NCBI GenBank assembly: GCA_026770585.1
Contig: MU646466.1
Location: 609,281-642,575 of the forward strand
Length of the DNA stretch: 33,295 nt
Source of the DNA: Baffinella frigidus
Lineage: Eukaryota > Cryptophyceae > Cryptomonadales > Baffinellaceae
Reading direction: 5' to 3'
Part shown: positions 12,101 through 24,700 of the stretch, piece after piece
How the letters are laid out: each line of letters opens with the position of its first letter
How positions within the stretch are numbered: the first letter of the stretch is position 1
Translations under genes and position numbers: made by a program
The notes under the pieces: generated by a model
Told to the model about the DNA's origin: nothing
What the model saw: only the letters and a program-made list of their open reading frames with translations
The model's database searches: none

Positions 12101-15100
12101 GGGTTCTACTCCTCCGGGGCGGGGGCTGACTTGACGTGCGCGGCCTGCCCTGCGGGGTCGGTCTCGCCCGGCGGAAGCAGGTGTTTGCCCCAAACCCCAA
12201 ACCCCGGATCTCTGACGCTGTGTCGCTGGAACGCGCTCGCCTGTTTCAGCTGCAACGGCTTGAGAATTCGTGGATTGAACTGCGTGATTGTCGAGTGCAT
12301 GCACTTGCCAGGGGGCTCAAGAAGGTAAACGAGGACGAAACTGCCGTGCCAGGGTTTGCGACAAAGCCAGAACCGAGTCTGTCAGCGTCATCCGGTGGGC
12401 ACGAAAACGCATCAACTGCATTTTCAAGAGTACTAATTGCTCTTTCCCTTGACCGCAGCGACGCGGGGTCTTGCCAGTGTCCAGCGGGGACGTTCGGCAA
12501 ACCCCATCTTGGCAACTGTGTTTCGTGCCCTGCTCTCAGCTCCAGGTCGCCAGTCCCTCAACCACAAACCCAAAACCCTAAACCCTACCACCCTAAATCC
12601 TGAACCGTGGACCCTACGCCCGAAAACCAAAACCCGAAACCCTAAAGCTAAAACCCGAAACCCTTATCAGTGCGGAGGGAAGCACTGTTGTGGAAGACTG
12701 CGTCTGTATGTGAGCGCCTTCCCCTCCCTCCTGCGTGTCTACTTTATCTAGCCTAGAAAAGAGTGGTCTAGAAGTCAGCCAGACGATGTGCCCAGGATGG
12801 GATTGCCCGAGAAGGGCCTTGCAAAACCCATCTGTCTGTGAGCGCCCTCCCATCCTAAACCCCAAACCCTAAACCCTAAACCTCAAAACCTAAACCTATA
12901 ACCCTAAACCCCAAACACTAACGCCGAACCTTCAAACCCCTATTCCAGGTGGGGGTTTGGCGTGGCAGAGCTCGGTTTCAGCCGGCGCATCACAAGCCCC
13001 TCGCAGACCTGCGAAATGAAAATCGACGGCCTGGAGTTTGGTGGCGCTGGACTGAGCTGCTCCGAAGTGTGCTCAGCCTCGGGCCGCGTGTGCCTGCCGT
13101 TCCCGCCTGCGGGCCGCAACTGGCTTCAGGCGGCGGCGGCGGCCAAAGTAAACCCTAAACCCTCAACTTCACCCCTGATCCCTGATCCCTAAACCCTAAT
13201 CTCTGATCCCTATACCCTAATTCTGTATCACTAATCCCTAATCTCTAATCCCTGACCCCTAATCCCCAAACCAGGACGTCATGTGTTCCTCCATCAGCGA
13301 GAGCTCCTCGGAAAGCTTATCGCAGAACCCGTCAGACGGGGCGTGCTATTTCTCAGGCTCAACCGCCACAGCCCCCTCGACGTGCGCAGCTTCTTCTGCC
13401 AACAAGCGGTTCTGCATGTGCGGGTAAATCCAACCCCCAAAACCCAAAACACATAATCCAAAATCCAGGAACCTAACCTTTAAATCGTAAACCCTAAACC
13501 CTAAACAAAATCGTAAACCCTAAACCCTAAACAATAAACAATACACAATAAACAATACACCATGAGCCCCAAACCCTAATCCCTACACCCGAACCCCAAA
13601 CCCAAAACGCAGGTGCCCGATCGGCGAGTACGGAACAGGAGGCGCGTGCACGGCGTGCCCGCCAGGAAGCTCAGCTCCCGCAGGAAAACCTGCCCCTACA
13701 CGCCAAAACTCAGAACCCCAAATCCAAACCTCAAACCCCCAACCTGAAACCCTAAATCTCCTGTCTCTCTCTAACTCTGCCTGTAGTACGACTGCGTCCG
13801 CCGCCAACCCCTAAACCCTAAACCCTGAACCCTAAATCCTGAACCCTAAACCCTAAACCCTAATCCCTAAACCCTGATCAATAACCACCTGACTCTCTCG
13901 GTGTTTCCAGGGAGCACAATGGGCACGGCCTGCATCTGCAACACTTCGACCTACGGGGAAATCTCCGCGGAAGGTATCGTCCTGCTGCATATGCAGCAGC
14001 GTCCTGCTGCGGATATCGATTGCGGGCGCCTGCCGGACCACGCAAGAGGCTATTGTTGTTCTGGAGCAGAGAAAGAGATTGTTTTACTGACACGAACAGT
14101 CTAGATTCCAGAACTGTTCTGTGCCTTCTGGAGCCACATAGTCTTTCTATATGCATGGTACAAGTCGGCCTCTTTTGGGACCGAATCAGGGAATCCTCCC
14201 GCAAAACGGACGTTTGGCGAAGCCGAATTGGGCTGTAGCTTCCGCTGAGCACTTAGAGAGAGAGAGTTCTCAACCAAGTGGTCTGGATCCACTTCATCAC
14301 CGAAGTAATTTAGCGGACCGTCCTCGCGCCATGGGTTGAATCTCTTTTTTCTGGCAGCCTTAGTTCTAAATTCCTATCATTCAACTCAGTCCAAGCCTCT
14401 CGCGTGGTGGTCTAATACCCCACGAAATCAATCTCCTACTCGCTCGGAACACTAAACCCGAAACCTTAAACCCGAAACCCGAAACCCGAAACCCTAAACC
14501 CTAAACCCCAAACGCTGCACTAATTCTGACGCTCGGAAGGAACCGGGACGTGCGCGGATTGCGCGGACGGAACCGCTGTCGCGTCCTTCCGCATTGAGGT
14601 CACGTCCTTCCCCAACGCAGACACGTCCTTCCTCAAAACGCCTTGCTCTTCCTCAACACGTTAGCGTACAGTATTGACGGAGGGGACCGCGGTCGCATCT
14701 TTCCGCATCGAGGTATGGACCTTGTTACGTCCTTCCTCTAGACGATTTGCTACCCTGAAGCACACTTGTTGAGAGAAGTCAAAGTCCTTCGCACCCCTCT
14801 GGAAGATCTCCGCACCCCTGAGGACGATCTTCGCACCCCTCTGGATGATCTTCGCACCCCTCTGGCACACCCTTCCGCACCGAGGTTCCCGACGTCGCGC
14901 AGCCTTTTTGTGAAAGAGCGCTCAAATGGACTAGACGGGTTTGCCTCAGAAAAAGATGAGCCCGCCGCAGGACGAGGAAACAGGCCTGACTCTGAAGCCT
15001 TCTGCAGGACACCTTTGCGGCGTCAAGCTCCGACCTCCACGGCTGGGAGGGCTCGACCGAGGTACCTCGCCGGGCGTATTGGAATTATATTTGGGGATTG

Positions 15101-15670
15101 GAGCTGGTACCGGAATTGGAGCCTAACCTGGTTTGACGGGATCGCGTTTGTTAGTTCGGAGATCCTCTGGTACAGTTCTGAGTTTCTTGGCAGCAGTTCT
15201 CGCACTCTCTCCTATCAATAAAGGGCCCGATCACGCCAAACAAGGTCTTCCTTGTATTGTCGAAATGGGCTCCGCGCGAAAAAAGCTGAGGTCAGGTCAG
15301 GCACGGATCCAACATTTTTTCGAAAAATTTGCCCTTTTGTGTCATCTTATGGGTGGGGGATGCTATTTTGGGATAAAGCAATGCCTAAGATAGCATAAAA
15401 GTTCATTTTTTGAGAAATCCGGCTCGTTCCTGACCTGACATCGATTCCGCGCGGAGCCCATTTCGACAATATCAATCCTATCTACAGCTCTTTCTCTCGT
15501 AACAAAAACGCCCACCTCCATCTCTCTCCCCCGCAGGTCTCGCAGTGCGGTGGTCTGGGCGCGATGCTGGGAGGGTACGCGCAGCTTGGGCGCGCGTCGT
15601 TTCTCAGGTTCTTCTCTCCCTCGTATCTCTCGCTCACTCGCTCGCTTGCTTGGTTCATCAGGTTCCTCTC

Positions 15671-15741
<71 letters not shown>

Positions 15742-18700
15742 ACGACCCCACCGCTGTTTCTTTCTGTGTCTTTGTCTTTATCTTTCGCCTGTGCTCTTCA
15801 TTATCCATTCGTTCTCTCTCCCCCCCCCACCCCATTCTCTTTCTCCCCCTCTCTTTCGCTGTCCCCCCTATCTCCCTCTCCATCAGTCTCTGTCTCGCAG
15901 TCTAACCCCGCGGCCCACGCAGGAAAAGCGTGACCGGGCTGTGCAGCCACAACGAAGTGTGGCTCTCCTTCAACCTGGTTGCCATCGACGGCTGGGATGG
16001 CGAGGACGCGATTCTCTACGCTGACGGAGTCGAGGTAACCCCAACCCCTGAACCCTGAACCCTCAAAACTAAACCCAAAACCTCAAACCTCAAACCTCAA
16101 ACCTCAAACCCTAAACCCTAAACTCTAAACCCTAAACCCGGAAGAAACCCCTTTCCCACCGCCAGCCCTTTGAAATGAAGCATTTTGACCGTGTAATGTT
16201 TTCTCGGATTTGTACCGTGCGGAGAGGGGGGGGGATTCACAAACGCCCCCTGAAAACACTTGGAGGTTAAGAACGATCCAGAGGCATTGTTTGAGGGAGC
16301 GGATGGCAGTTTCAAAGCCCGATACTCTCCCGCACGCCATCCACCACTGTTGAGTCTGCTTCTGGAATGAGACATGCACATACCTCTATCACTCACGCGT
16401 GACCCTTCGCAACTTGCGCAGGACTCTTTGAAAGGGTCACGCGTGCCTCTTCGAAACTTGACTCACGCGGGACCCTTCGAAACTTCCGCAGTCCTCCAAC
16501 AGCCCGACCGGAGACGTTTATTGATAGCAGCATGGCCGCAATGCATTCCCCCACAGAGAAGCTATGCTAAATTCGACTAATTGAGTTATCTTTCGAGGCG
16601 AGCTTTCGGGAGGCGTGTTTGCACCCACCTGTTTGGATGCAGTCAAAAGAAAGTAATAGCATCAATTGTTCAGTAGGCAAATCGTCGATGTTTGTTATCT
16701 TTTCAAATCTGATATAGGCTTTTACGTAATTTTGATGTTATTTTGCCTCTTCCTCATCATCATTCAATTTTTTAAGAATATCATCTAATAATGTTTCTGT
16801 GAACTCCTCAAATCTCAGTCCCAGTCTGCTCAGCAATTCAGATGCACCGTCTAAACCACAACACATTCAGCCCTCTCCTGGTACAAAACGTCCCCCTTAG
16901 TAAAAGCGATGAAACCTAGCTGCGGGAGCAATTGGAGGTTGAACATTCACAGGTGTACCTCCCAACCCGGGCAAAGGGCAGTGCCCTGGTCCAATTGCTC
17001 CACTTTGTAGAAAGGCCTGTATGTGATGTGGTATAGACTGTACATCCGTCTCTCCTTCCTGTAGCTCAGTTGGATTCCGCTCGGTCACACTCAAGAGTTC
17101 GTGACTTTATGGGTGTCTAATAACCTTCTCTCGTGTGCGTAGGTCTGGCGGCGGCCCTTTTCCTTCTCCGGCTCTTCCTCGTGTGGCGGGAGCGGCGCTG
17201 AGGGTTCAATCGCAGGCAAACCCCCCAACTCTAAATCCCGGATCCCAACTTCTAAACCCCAGACCTCAAATCTCAAGTCCCAAATCCCCCAAAGCTCATC
17301 ATCCTCTAGAGGGAGCGGCGCCGATGGAATAATCTCGGCAACACCCTAAACCCCCAACCTGTTTGTCGCTGCCGAGTCGAACATGGCCCCTAGACACTGA
17401 ACCCTAACCCATAAACCGTAAATTCGAAACCCTGAACCCTGAACCCGACCCCCCTACAAACAGGCGGTATCGTGGTCGCGCACAGCGCGCGGGCGCTGAC
17501 GCTCGAGCTGCGCACGACGCTCACCGCTGAGGCTGATGTCGTCTCGTGGGGGTTGGCGAGCTTCACTGTCTACGCCGATTGCACGGGGGAGAGCGCTGCG
17601 GCGTGTGCGCCGATCGTTGCTACGGACTGCGCCCCTGTTTTGGTGAGCGGAACACCTCTCTCTTCCCCCTCTTCTCGATGTCGATCTGCCCCCCTGCCTC
17701 TCCCTCTCTCCATCTCTGCATCGCCCCGAATACTCTATCTTTGTCCCGCTCTCCCGCTCTTTCGTTCTCCAGCTGTGCCGCTGTCTCCCTCTCTGTCTCT
17801 CCCCCTCCATCTCTTCCTCTCTCCCTCGCCCCGAATGTTCTCCAGGTGTGATCTCTATCATGCGCTCTGTCTCACTTGGGTTGACGGACTATTCTCAAGT
17901 TGACTCTCTGAGTTTCTTGAACAAGTTCGTCAACTTTGGAGTAAAAAATAGCCAGCCCCCCCCCAACTGACTGGGTGAGCAAAATGACACTGCGACAGAG
18001 CTAGACTGTATTGGACGCTGGCCCTGGTTCGTGCCCCCCCTCTGCGCTTGCTCCTCCCTGCCCCTGACCTCGCAGAATTGGGAAGGGTTGGTTGAATCCG
18101 TGTTTTCAGGATTGCGGTTGTCGGAGTGGTTCGAGTGGCTGAAACTCTAAACCTCAAACCCGATGTGTCGCTGAAAAGTCTAATCTAACCCTTGAACCAT
18201 GACCCCCAAGCTATACTTTTAGAGGAAAGTGATGTGATGGCAGGGTACACAGGTTCGCATCAACCCAAATCCCCAAACCAGGACTCATACTCTGGTACGT
18301 GTGGCATCTCTGTGAGCGGTGTCGAGTGCTGGGGTCTCTCCTTCTCGACAAACCCTTCCGGCAAAGCAGTGGTATAACCCCTAGACCCTAGACCCTAGGC
18401 ACTAGACCATAGACCATAGAACATGAACTCTGGACCCTAGACCCTAGACCCTGGACCCAAGACCCTAGACCCAAGACCCAAGACCCAAGACCCTAGACCC
18501 TAGACCCTAGACCCTAGACTCTAGACCCCGAACCAGCCCTCCAAGTCGATGATATCATCGTTTGGAAAATTATGAGAAGGAACCGGGTGTGGTAAGTACC
18601 AATTCAGTAGCCGGTGTTGGAACTACTACCGGCAAACGCTTGGGAAATGCCGATGTGTAGGGATTTGAAACCCCTCCCACACGTCTGCAGGCAATCGCCG

Positions 18701-21700
18701 TTGGATATCGGCATGCGCTGGTGGTTCGGAGCGATGGCTCGCTCGAGGGCTTCGGAAGCAACTATGATGGTTCGCTTGGCGGCGGAACGGGTATCATTGA
18801 TCTCGGTGGGCTCAAGGCCGTGGTAAACCCTGAACCCCACACCCTACACCCTACACCCTACACCCTACACCCTACACTCGACATCCTCTAGCTCCTCCCG
18901 CAACGCTCACCGGAACTCAGGGCATCCCATCCTGTGTTCTCAAACCCTAAACCTGAAACCCGAAACCCTTATCTCTAAACCCCATCCCTAAACCCTAAAC
19001 CCTAAACGCAGGCTGTCGCAGCTGGAGCGTACCATACGGTGGTGCTGATTCAAGATGGGTCGGTCCGCGCCTTCGGACGCAACGGCAATGGGCAGCTCGG
19101 CCTCGGTGACACAGACGACCGCGGCGATGACCCTGGGGAGATGGGCGTGAACCTTCCCCCGGTACCACACACCCTCAGCGGGCACCCACCAGCCTGTGTA
19201 CTTGTGCCGGGTCGCCTGATTTGTACTGGTGCGGGGTGCTGGACGGATTTGTCTCACAAAACCAGGCTGTCAACTTGGGAATAGCACGTCTAAACTGAAT
19301 GAGGCTGAGCTAGGAATACCCAAAACGAAAGCCACGCTCACTCGGAGCCCGTGTGCAGGTTGCTCTTGGCGCAAACCTCGTGGCCGTGGCTGTGGCGGCT
19401 GGATCATGTCTGTGCCCCTCTATTTGTCATTGGTGCTTTACTTATGCATGACTCTCCGTTCCTCTCCCCCCCACACCCCTCGCACCCCAAAAACGAACTC
19501 TCTCTCTCTCTCTCGCACACACTCTCGCTCTCCCTCCTTCCTCCCGCACTACCTTCTTGCTCTCGTTCTCTCTTGCATTATCACGTGAGTGATAGCTAGT
19601 GCCCCGTCGCGAACCCTCGTCCTACGCTTGCAGTAGCCCAGCCTGGGACTGCACCACAAGATTCCAGTCGCGTCGCTGTCCCCATCAAAACTCCGTCCCT
19701 AAACCTCCGGAAGCTCACCCCCGAACCCGAACCCGAAAATGCAGCCCACTCGTGCGTCATCGTCAACACCGGGGCCCTCAAGTGTGCCGGATATTCCTAC
19801 TATTTTGGCACCTGGAGCGGAACCATCACTCTTCTGGCGGACGTCGATCTCTCCGGACTCAGCGCAGAGGTCGGCTATACCCGAAACCCCAAACCCGAAA
19901 CCCGGAACTCGCCTTTCCCTACAGGGAACTCCTAACTCCTAACTCCAACCCTTGAACCCCAACCCTTACCCTAAACCCTAAACCCTAAACCCTAAACCCC
20001 AAACCCTAAACCCTAAACCCTAAACCCTAAACCCCAAACCCCAAACCCCAAACCCGAAACTCGCGTTTCCATACAGGGAACTCCTAACCCCTAACTTCAA
20101 CCCTTCAACCCCAACCCTTACCCTAAACCCTTGACCCTAAACCCTTGACCCTAAACCCTAAACCCTAACCCCTGCACTCGATAGCGTGCGACGGGGGGCA
20201 GGGCGGGACTGGGAAGTTGGATGAACCCTGAACCCTGAACCCTGAACCCTGAGGCACAGGCTGTCTCGCTGGGATCTCGGCACACGGTCGTTCTCCTGGC
20301 GGACGGCTCTGTTCGCGTGTTTGGGTACTGTACCAATGGGCAGTGTGGATCCGGCTCTACCTCCTTCACTTCGTCCGGTTCCTCGGCGGTTGATCTGGGC
20401 GGGGGGAAGGCCAAGGTTCGCGCTCTCAGCCTCCAGCCTCCTTCTTCATCTTGCCTCCTTCATTTTGCCGAGCCTTCTGAGTGGACCCTTTTGTTTGTAC
20501 TAGGAGTGACGTATTTGGAATGATGGTCAACCTGTGGGACAAATATGTGTACCACAAAGATCCACTCAACAGACTCGGGCAGAGCAGGGTCCAGCAGGGG
20601 TGACAAACCTGACATGGTCCAAGCAGCCCGTCCGCGGGAGGAATTCAGAAGACCAACTGAACTGAAGGTTGTGCCATCCTGTGTGCATGGTCGAGCCTCC
20701 CTCGGCGCTTGCTCTGACACTGCCTCTGTGGCGGTGCATACATGGCGACCGTTGAGGTATTGTTCAAGGTCTCTCTCGGCAGGCTGTCGCACAAGATCTG
20801 AACCCTGGACTCTAAATCCGAAACCCTAAACTCTAAATCCTAAATCCTAAACCCTAAACCCTAAATCCTAAACCCTAAACGCAGGCTGTCGCAGCTGGAG
20901 CGTACCATACGGTGGTGCTGATGGAAGACGGGTCCGTCCGCGCCTTCGGACGCAACGGCGATGGGCAGCTCGGCCTCGGCGACACAGTCAACCGCGGCGA
21001 TAACCCTGGGGAGATGGGCGCGAGCCTCCCTTCGGTACCACACACCCTCAGCGGGCGAACAATCAGCCTGTTGGGGCCCCCTGATTTGTACCAGTGCCCA
21101 CCGGAATTCCGGCGTTGTCTGGTATAGATCAAGAGAGTCTGCCAGAACCCAGCGGGCTTGAGGCCAACCGACACGTCCGCGTAAGTTTTGGAGGCGGGGT
21201 TTCATGGTTTCGGTCTGGGTGTCAGGTGTCGCATTTTGGGGGTTGCGACCAGGGTTTCGGAGGGTTGGATTGGTCTACCTGGGTGAGGGAGGTGATGCCA
21301 GGCCAGAAGCCAATTCTGAAGAGACTCGACCCGAGGACACAAACACTGAACATCCCCACTCGACTCTGGGAATGTGACCATATTTTAATCTGCTGTACAC
21401 CTTTGTACTGAGATTGGGGGAACGTGTTCCGAAAATTATGGGCCACGTTACTTTCACCGCCTGAAGGTAGGACGTTTTAGTCACCTGTGTCATTTTGAGG
21501 AATAAATCGATTTGGTATGTAGGGCTTGACGGTTGCAGCCCGGACCAATACCTAAATCCTGAACCCTGAACCCTAAACCCTAATCCACAAGCCCTAACCC
21601 TAAATCCTAAACCCTAAACCAGGTGGACCTTGGAGGGCTCAGGGCGGAGGTGATTTACATCCCACTTTACCGTGTGTGGGGCAGTTGTGAGGGTTTGTGA

Positions 21701-24700
21701 GGGTTTGTCGGTGTTCCGGGTTTTGCCATCCAGATATTTTGCAAAGTAAAAGTATTTCAGAGGGCCTCGCTAGGTCCTGCTCAGACACAGCCTCCGTGGG
21801 AGTGCATGCATGTCGGCCGTGTTGGTAGGTGTAGAGGACTCTCTGGGTTTTGATGTAAGCGATGAATCTGATACTCTTTGGAAGCGCGTCTCTCCAATAC
21901 CAAGGGCTACCCCGACTCGCCAAAACCGAGGGAACCCCCCTGCTCGGAACCATCACCGAAAATGTAAACACTGGGCCTTGGACACCAACCCCTAATTCCT
22001 AAACCCCAACCCCTCAACCCCAACCCTAACCCCTAACCCCTAAACCCTAACCCCTCACCCTTGACCCAGGCCATCTCGGCCGGGTCCTACCACATCTGCG
22101 CGTTACTCGAGGACCGCACAGTGCGCTGCTGGGGGCAGTCGTTCTCGTCGCGTGGGTCGCTAACCGAAACCCGAAACCCAAAACACTGAAACCCGAAACA
22201 TGAAACTCGAAACCTTGGACCCTGAACCCTGTACCCTGGGCCCTGGACCCTGGACCGTAACCCCTGACCCCTCATCCCTCATCGCTGATCCATTGCACCC
22301 TACACCCTGAATCCCTACTCCTGAACCCTTAACCCTGAATTCCTACTCCTGAACCCTAAACCCTGAACCCCTACTCCTGAACCCTAAACCCTGAACCCCA
22401 AACCGGGGCTCGACACGAGGGACACTCTTGGGTATCGCGACCCAAGCCCCAAGTTCCTAATCAAACCCCTCAACCTTATTCCCTCAACCCTTAACCCAAA
22501 CTCGGAATCCAGAACCCCAACCCACAAACCCCAAACTACAAAACCCCTAACCCCCACCCTCAAAACCCCAACCCTAAACCCCAAACCCCTAAAACCCCAA
22601 ATTTTAAACAGGTATCGGGACTCGGTGCCCTCGAATCGATTCCTCTTACGGTTCTACGGGGACCACACCAAGTTCGTCCTTGCGGATTTCCAGGTGATTC
22701 CGTGGGGTTTTGGGGGAGGCTTTAGGGTTCAACTTAGCAGCGACCGAGGACCTTTTCACCTTGAATTCAAGGCGAAATTCCGGTTAGGTTGGAGGGCAAT
22801 GGATAAGATTCTAGTACAAATCGTTTAGATGGTCTTTATCCGTGAAGCCCCCATTGGCTGCTAAGTGGAGGGAGAGGCTTTAGGGTTGCATGCGGTTCCA
22901 CGACGACCGGACAAACCGTCCGAATTGTAAAACGTGGTCCAAACTTGGAGAACGTGATATCAATATGATTATATTAAGTAAAACAATGGTTAAATTAGAC
23001 AAGCCTATTTATGCTGGGTTTTGTCGAAGTTCGTCCTTGCGGATCATCAGACCAACCTCTCCTAACCCAAAACCACCAAACGGGTTTACGCACAAACGAA
23101 ACGGGTTTACGCATAAACGGGTTCACGCATAAACCACGCATAAACGAAACGGGTTTACGCATAAACGGGTTCACGCATAAACCACGCATAAACGAAACGG
23201 GTTTACACATAAACGGGTTCACGCATAAACCCGACACCCTGAACCCGAGCTGTCAGGACGGAGTCCTACACCCCAAACCCCAAACCCCAAACCTCAAACC
23301 CTAACCCCTGAAGCCTAAGCCGTAACCCCCCGGCCCCTAACCCCCACACTCTAACCCCCCAATCCCCAACCCCAAACGCTCAACGCTAAACCCGAACGCC
23401 TGACCCCTCAACCGTGCCCCAGGCGGACCTTGCCGTGGTGCTCTGGCATGTCAAGGCAGACAAAATCGTGCTCGAGGAGGGCCCGACTCAGGTACCACTC
23501 GAGACAGGCAGACAGACAGACAGACAGACAGATAGATAGATGGATAGATAGATAGGCAGACAGACAGTGGCCTTTGTTTAAAATCTACAAGTGTGCATAA
23601 AACCTCTTTTAGAGTAAAACCTCTTTTAGAGGTTTTGTCGAGGAAGGCCCGGCTCAGGTCACCTGGATTAGGGTTTAGGGTTACAAGTTGGAGTTTGCTT
23701 AAATTGGCGTTCCTGGTACAAATCGGGTACAAATGCCGGGAATCAAATTGGCCCGGAACCCCCCTATACCCCTACGGGTTGCCTACCGTAGAGTCCTAGG
23801 TCTCATCGCTTAGGGATTATTCAAAACCCCTTCGAACTCCGCTGTGTGGCCTGGTCCAGACCTGGCCATTTGATTTCCGAGATTTGGCCCGACTCAGGTA
23901 CCACTGGAGGCAGACAGTGACCTGTGTTTAGAATCTACAAGTGGGTGCGTGGAACCTCTTTTAGAGGTTTTGACAAAACCTCTAGAACTAGAGGTTTTGA
24001 CAAAACCTGCAAGGTCGGGCCCTCTACGACCCAGGTCATTTCTGAATTGGCCTAAGGTTGATCCCCTGAGATTGTTACCAGATTTTTGCCAGGAACACGC
24101 TAAACGTCGATTGCCCGCTGCGCAACAGTGTGGAATTTGTACAGCGAAACACCTTTCAAGCGAAATCGTTGCGTTCTGAACTTTCCGCTCGGGGCCCCGA
24201 CCCAAGGTATAGAGTTTGGACTGCTCGTTTCCGAATAGTAAAACAGCAGAAGAGGGGCAGAGAAGGGTCTGGAACGCTCTGGAAGCGTCTGGAAGCGTCT
24301 GGAAGTTGCGGGTTTCGAGTGTAGGGTTTTGGGGGGGTCTCATCCTGCTGCGTCTAAAACCTCGTCTGGAAGGGTCTGGAACGTCTGGAATGGTCTGGAA
24401 TGGTTTGGAACGTTCTCGAAGGTCTGGAACCTGATCCCCAACCGCCGCAGGCGGACGAGACCCCACTGGCCTCAACGACTGCCCAAGCGGCGCGCCGCGC
24501 GGCACAGGCCCGTCTCGGGGGGCGCGGGGCGCGCCTCCCTACCGGCTTTTCTGAGTCGGAGTTTCCGGAAGGTTATTTACCCGAGACCCGAAATCCGAAA
24601 CACGAAACACGAAACACGAAACACGAAACACGAAACACGAAACCCTAAACCCTAAACCCTAAACCCAGGGGCGGGTTCTGATGCAGACCGGGAGGAGGGG

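Larger units (their letters stand above)
23492..24450 (+). pseudogene. Intron 43 with four donor-side copies of exon 43
   Basis: The exon end GAGGGCCCGACTCAG|GTAC recurs at 23640-23656, 23885-23897, 24015-24034 and 24188-24206, with donors GTCACC, GTACCA, GTCATT and GTATAG. The copies carry along a GGCAGACAG tract, AATCTACAAGTG and CCTCTTTTAGAGG palindromes. Confidence 0.78.

Noticed and set aside
13786-13812. Additional exon after CCTGTAG (TTASAA)
   Set aside because: It would break the phase between exons 25 and 26 and is cut by heptamers after a few codons.
15550-15933. Long open frames with His/Thr runs over 15560-15930
   Set aside because: They are produced by the CA microsatellite and CT-rich intron and contain no domain. 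The real exons 29 and 30 explain the coding signal.
22994-23304. Repeat protein encoded by the 52-bp tandem repeat
   Set aside because: Open frames on both strands follow from the repeat period. There are no splice sites in phase and no link to the main gene.
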